Assembly (NCBI GenBank): GCA_046316025.1 | Contig: JBKCXU010000012.1 | Location: 1-17,448 of the forward strand | Length of the DNA stretch: 17,448 bases | Direction of reading: 5' to 3' | From: JAJTHJ01 sp046316025 | GTDB taxonomy: Bacteria > Pseudomonadota > Gammaproteobacteria > Burkholderiales > Burkholderiaceae_F | Shown here: in pieces, positions 15,657 to 17,448 of the stretch | How the letters are laid out: each line of letters opens with the position of its first letter | Numbering within the stretch: the first letter of the stretch is position 1 | Notes under the pieces: model-generated | What the model saw: only the letters and a program-made list of their open reading frames with translations | Told to the model about the DNA's origin: nothing | Database searches by the model: none | Made by a program: the position numbers and the translations under genes

Positions 15657-15779
15657 GAGCTTGAGCGGAAATCGTAGCGAGCGCCCCGAGGTCACGCCGA
15701 GCAGCGCACACGTACGAACGTGTACGGCGAGCAGCGCAGGCGCGAGATCGGGGCGCGCAGTAGATTTGTGCTCAAGCTC
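15657..15779. repeat. Nested inverted-repeat element between gloA and tldD
   Basis: The outer arms 15657-15689 and 15748-15779 share GAGCTTGAGC, AAATC and GCGCCCCGA in inverted orientation, with a few differences between them. Inside lie two direct copies of CGAGCAGCGCA (15698-15708 and 15728-15738, spacing 30), and at the centre the inverted pair ACACGT / ACGTGT (15708-15723) around a 4-nt loop. The right arm touches the tldD stop codon, so the element could act as a terminator or RNA-stabilising hairpin, although no T-tract is present. No coding potential is apparent. With the heptamers at 15595-15615 it fills the 190-bp gap. Confidence 0.7.
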
Positions 15780-17240
15780 TCAGCCGGTGCCGCCGACGGT
15801 CAGTCCCTCGATCCGCAGCGTCGGTTGGCCAACGCCCACCGGCACGCTCTGGCCGTCCTTGCCGCAGGTGCCGATGCCGGAGTCCAGTTGCAGGTCGCTG
15901 CCGATCATCGACACGCGCGTCAACGCATCCGGGCCGTTGCCGATCAGCGTGGCGCCCTTGATCGGCGCGGTGAGTTTGCCGTCTTCGATCAGCCAGGCGG
16001 CGGCCATGCTGAAGACGAACTTGCCGTTGGTGATGTCCACCTGCCCGCCGCCGAACTGGCTGGCGTAAACGCCGCGCTTGACCGAGCGGACGATCTCGTC
16101 CGGGTCGTGGCTGCCGGCCAGCATCAGCGTGTTGGTCATCCTTGGCATCGGCAGATGGGCAAAGCTCTCGCGCCGGCCGTTGCCGGTGGGCGCCGTCTTC
16201 ATCAACCGCGCGTTGACGCTGTCTTGCAGGTAGCCGCGCAAAATGCCGTCCTCGATCAGCACCGTGCGCGAGGTGGGATTGCCCTCGTCGTCGATCGACA
16301 GCGAGCCGCGCCGGTCGGGCAGCGTGCCGTCGTCGATCACGGTGACGCCCTTCGATGCCACGCGCTCGCCGACGCGGCCGGCAAACGCGCTCGAGCCCTT
16401 GCGGTTGAAGTCGCCCTCCAGCCCGTGGCCGACCGCCTCGTGCAGCAGGATGCCGGGCCAGCCGGGGCCGAGCACCACCGTCGTCTCGCCGGCCGGCGCC
16501 GGCTTTGCAGCGAGATTGGTGAGCGCCATGTCCACTGCGCCCCGTGCGTACTCGGCGAGCACGTCGTCGGTGAACCAGGCCAGATCGCGCCGGCCGCCGC
16601 CGCCGGAGAAGCCCTGCTCGCGGCGGCCGCCTTCCTCGGCGATCACCGTGACCGACACGCGCACCAGCGGCCGCACGTCGGCGGCGATCAACCCGTCGCT
16701 GCGCGCCACCAGCACCACGTCGTACTCGGCACCGACCGAGGCCATCACCTGCGTCACGCGCGCATCGCGCGCGCGGCACAGCTTCTCCAGGCGCTCCAGC
16801 AGGGCGACCTTGGCCGCCGCGTCGAGCGAGGCGACCGGATCGGCCGCCCGATACAGCTGCGGCTGCGGCCGCTGCGCCAGCGACGGCGCCACCTTGACCT
16901 TGCCGCCGCCGGCGCGGGCGATCGCGCGCGCCGAGCGCGCCGCTTCCAGCAACGCCGTGGGCGAGATGTCGTCGGAGTAGGCAAAGGCGGTGCGGTCGCC
17001 AACGACCGCGCGCACGCCCACGCCCTGCTCGATGTCGAAGCTGCCGCTCTTGACGATGCCTTCTTCGAGCGAGAACGACTCGCTGCGGGTGTACTGAAAG
17101 TACAGGTCGGCGTAGTCGGCGCGGTGCTCGAAGACGGTGGCCAGCGCATGTTGCAGCTTGGCTTCGTCCAGATCGTAGGGGTCGAGCAGCAGTGCGCGGG
17201 CGGTGGCGAGGCGTTGCAGGGCAGGGTCGGCAGGGTGCAT
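15780..17240 (-). CDS. tldD: TldD-family metalloprotease
   Basis: TldD works with PmbA (TldE) as a zinc metalloprotease in the cytoplasm; the pair matures microcin B17, degrades the antitoxin CcdA and cuts unfolded peptides. The 486 residues fit E. coli TldD (481). The N-terminal part has YADLYFQYTRSESFSLEEG and VKSGSFDIEQGVGVRAVVGD. The metal site is HEAVGH (H267, E268, H271) followed by GLEGDFNRKGSSAFAGRVGE, with the third ligand C459 in GTCGKDGQSVPVG near the C terminus. LIEDGKLTAPIKGATLIGNG and MPRMTNTLML are further signatures that favour TldD over PmbA. The partner pmbA is not in this window. No Shine-Dalgarno sequence is seen before the ATG at 17240, and heptamer repeats lie about 65 bp upstream. 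Confidence 0.96.
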   Translation of the reverse strand: MHPADPALQRLATARALLLDPYDLDEAKLQHALATVFEHRADYADLYFQYTRSESFSLEEGIVKSGSFDIEQGVGVRAVVGDRTAFAYSDDISPTALLEAARSARAIARAGGGKVKVAPSLAQRPQPQLYRAADPVASLDAAAKVALLERLEKLCRARDARVTQVMASVGAEYDVVLVARSDGLIAADVRPLVRVSVTVIAEEGGRREQGFSGGGGRRDLAWFTDDVLAEYARGAVDMALTNLAAKPAPAGETTVVLGPGWPGILLHEAVGHGLEGDFNRKGSSAFAGRVGERVASKGVTVIDDGTLPDRRGSLSIDDEGNPTSRTVLIEDGILRGYLQDSVNARLMKTAPTGNGRRESFAHLPMPRMTNTLMLAGSHDPDEIVRSVKRGVYASQFGGGQVDITNGKFVFSMAAAWLIEDGKLTAPIKGATLIGNGPDALTRVSMIGSDLQLDSGIGTCGKDGQSVPVGVGQPTLRIEGLTVGGTG

Positions 17241-17304
17241 GTTGACGGGCGTGAAAAAGAAAAGCAGAAGCGAACTGTAGCCTCAGTGGCGGCTCCAACC
17301 TGCC

Positions 17305-17325
17305 GATCACCGATCACCGATCACC
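17305..17325 (-). repeat. Three perfect heptamers upstream of tldD
   Basis: GATCACC is repeated three times without gaps on the plus strand (GGTGATC on the minus strand). It forms an exact inverted repeat with the array at 15595-15615, so the two arrays face each other across tldD. On the minus strand it begins 9 nt after the possible gene end at 17335. Confidence 0.85.
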
Positions 17326-17332
17326 GGGCAGG

Positions 17333-17398
17333 TCTCAGCGTTCGTCGTACACCTTGATGACGTCGGTGTGACCGAGTCTCAGCGTTAGTCGTACACCT
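17333..17398. repeat. 22-bp direct repeat with 44-bp spacing
   Basis: Copies at 17333-17354 and 17377-17398 match at 21 of 22 bases (TCTCAGCGTT, then C or A, then GTCGTACACCT). On the minus strand each copy codes for a VYD-containing gene end, and the single difference turns a GAA codon into a TAA stop. The spacing of 44 is not a multiple of three, so the copies lie in different frames. The sequence between and around them is not repeated. Confidence 0.8.
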
Positions 17399-17448
17399 GC
17401 GGCTTGCCTTTGACGGGTCGATCGAAGCGATGGTAGGGAATGGTGCAT
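17385..17448 (-). CDS. C-terminal tail of an unrecognised protein (5' truncated by window)
   Basis: Entering from the right edge, one minus-strand frame gives IPYHRFDRPVKGKPQVYD and stops at TAA 17385-17387. Its GC-rich third positions look coding. A second frame stays open to a TGA at 17335-17337 and ends LGHTDVIKVYDER, but only its last third looks coding. The two ends share the 22-bp direct repeat, so the true end may be either, or the 3' part may be a remnant of a second gene end. I do not recognise the protein. The stretch 17241-17334 holds only the tldD leader and the heptamers. Confidence 0.4.
   Translation of the reverse strand, partial: CTIPYHRFDRPVKGKPQVYD

Noticed and set aside
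15657..15779. The nested repeat as an insertion-sequence remnant with a transposase
   Set aside because: The 123-bp element has no open frame of its own and no clear target-site duplication; only the structure itself is supported.

Overview
This is a gene-dense, high-GC chromosomal window with strongly GC-rich third codon positions. Gene content and order point to a betaproteobacterium; the exact order or family cannot be told from the sequence. Two neighbourhoods familiar from Beta/Gammaproteobacteria lie back to back: dusB-fis-purH, and a divergent pair made of amgK-murU on the minus strand and lptD-surA-pdxA-rsmA on the plus strand. I see no rRNA, tRNA, CRISPR array, transposase or phage gene.

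Layout. Positions 1-147 hold the 3' end of an unrecognised plus-strand gene whose stop abuts that of the next, convergent gene. From 7466 down to 142 everything reads on the minus strand: amgK, murU, a UbiH-family FAD monooxygenase, dusB, fis, purH and a TPR/glycosyltransferase-like gene. A 94-bp divergent region (7467-7560) with a perfect TATAAT box separates this from the plus-strand run lptD-surA-pdxA-rsmA (7561-13014), whose genes overlap by 1-4 bp. rsmA collides tail-to-tail (16-bp overlap) with a minus-strand block read as tldD, gloA and a secreted prolyl oligopeptidase. The right edge carries the 3' tail of another minus-strand gene next to a 22-bp direct repeat.

How the genes work together. 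LptD (outer-membrane LPS translocon) and SurA (the periplasmic chaperone for such barrels) are coupled with PdxA (pyridoxal phosphate synthesis) and RsmA (16S rRNA dimethylation). AmgK and MurU form the anabolic sugar-recycling route that turns recovered MurNAc into UDP-MurNAc for peptidoglycan. DusB, Fis and PurH link tRNA modification, nucleoid and growth-rate regulation, and purine synthesis. GloA detoxifies methylglyoxal, TldD is a TldD/PmbA-family metalloprotease, and the oligopeptidase probably cuts peptides in the periplasm.

The genes are mostly ordinary housekeeping genes. The unexplained material is intergenic: heptamer tandem repeats at four junctions that seem to follow a position and strand rule (GGTKRTC just after stop codons, its complement GAYMACC just before start codons), a 123-bp nested inverted-repeat element between gloA and tldD, a CGGGGG repeat ahead of dusB, and a direct repeat that joins two alternative gene ends at the right edge. 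These are the best candidates for something undescribed. I found no convincing new multi-gene system.
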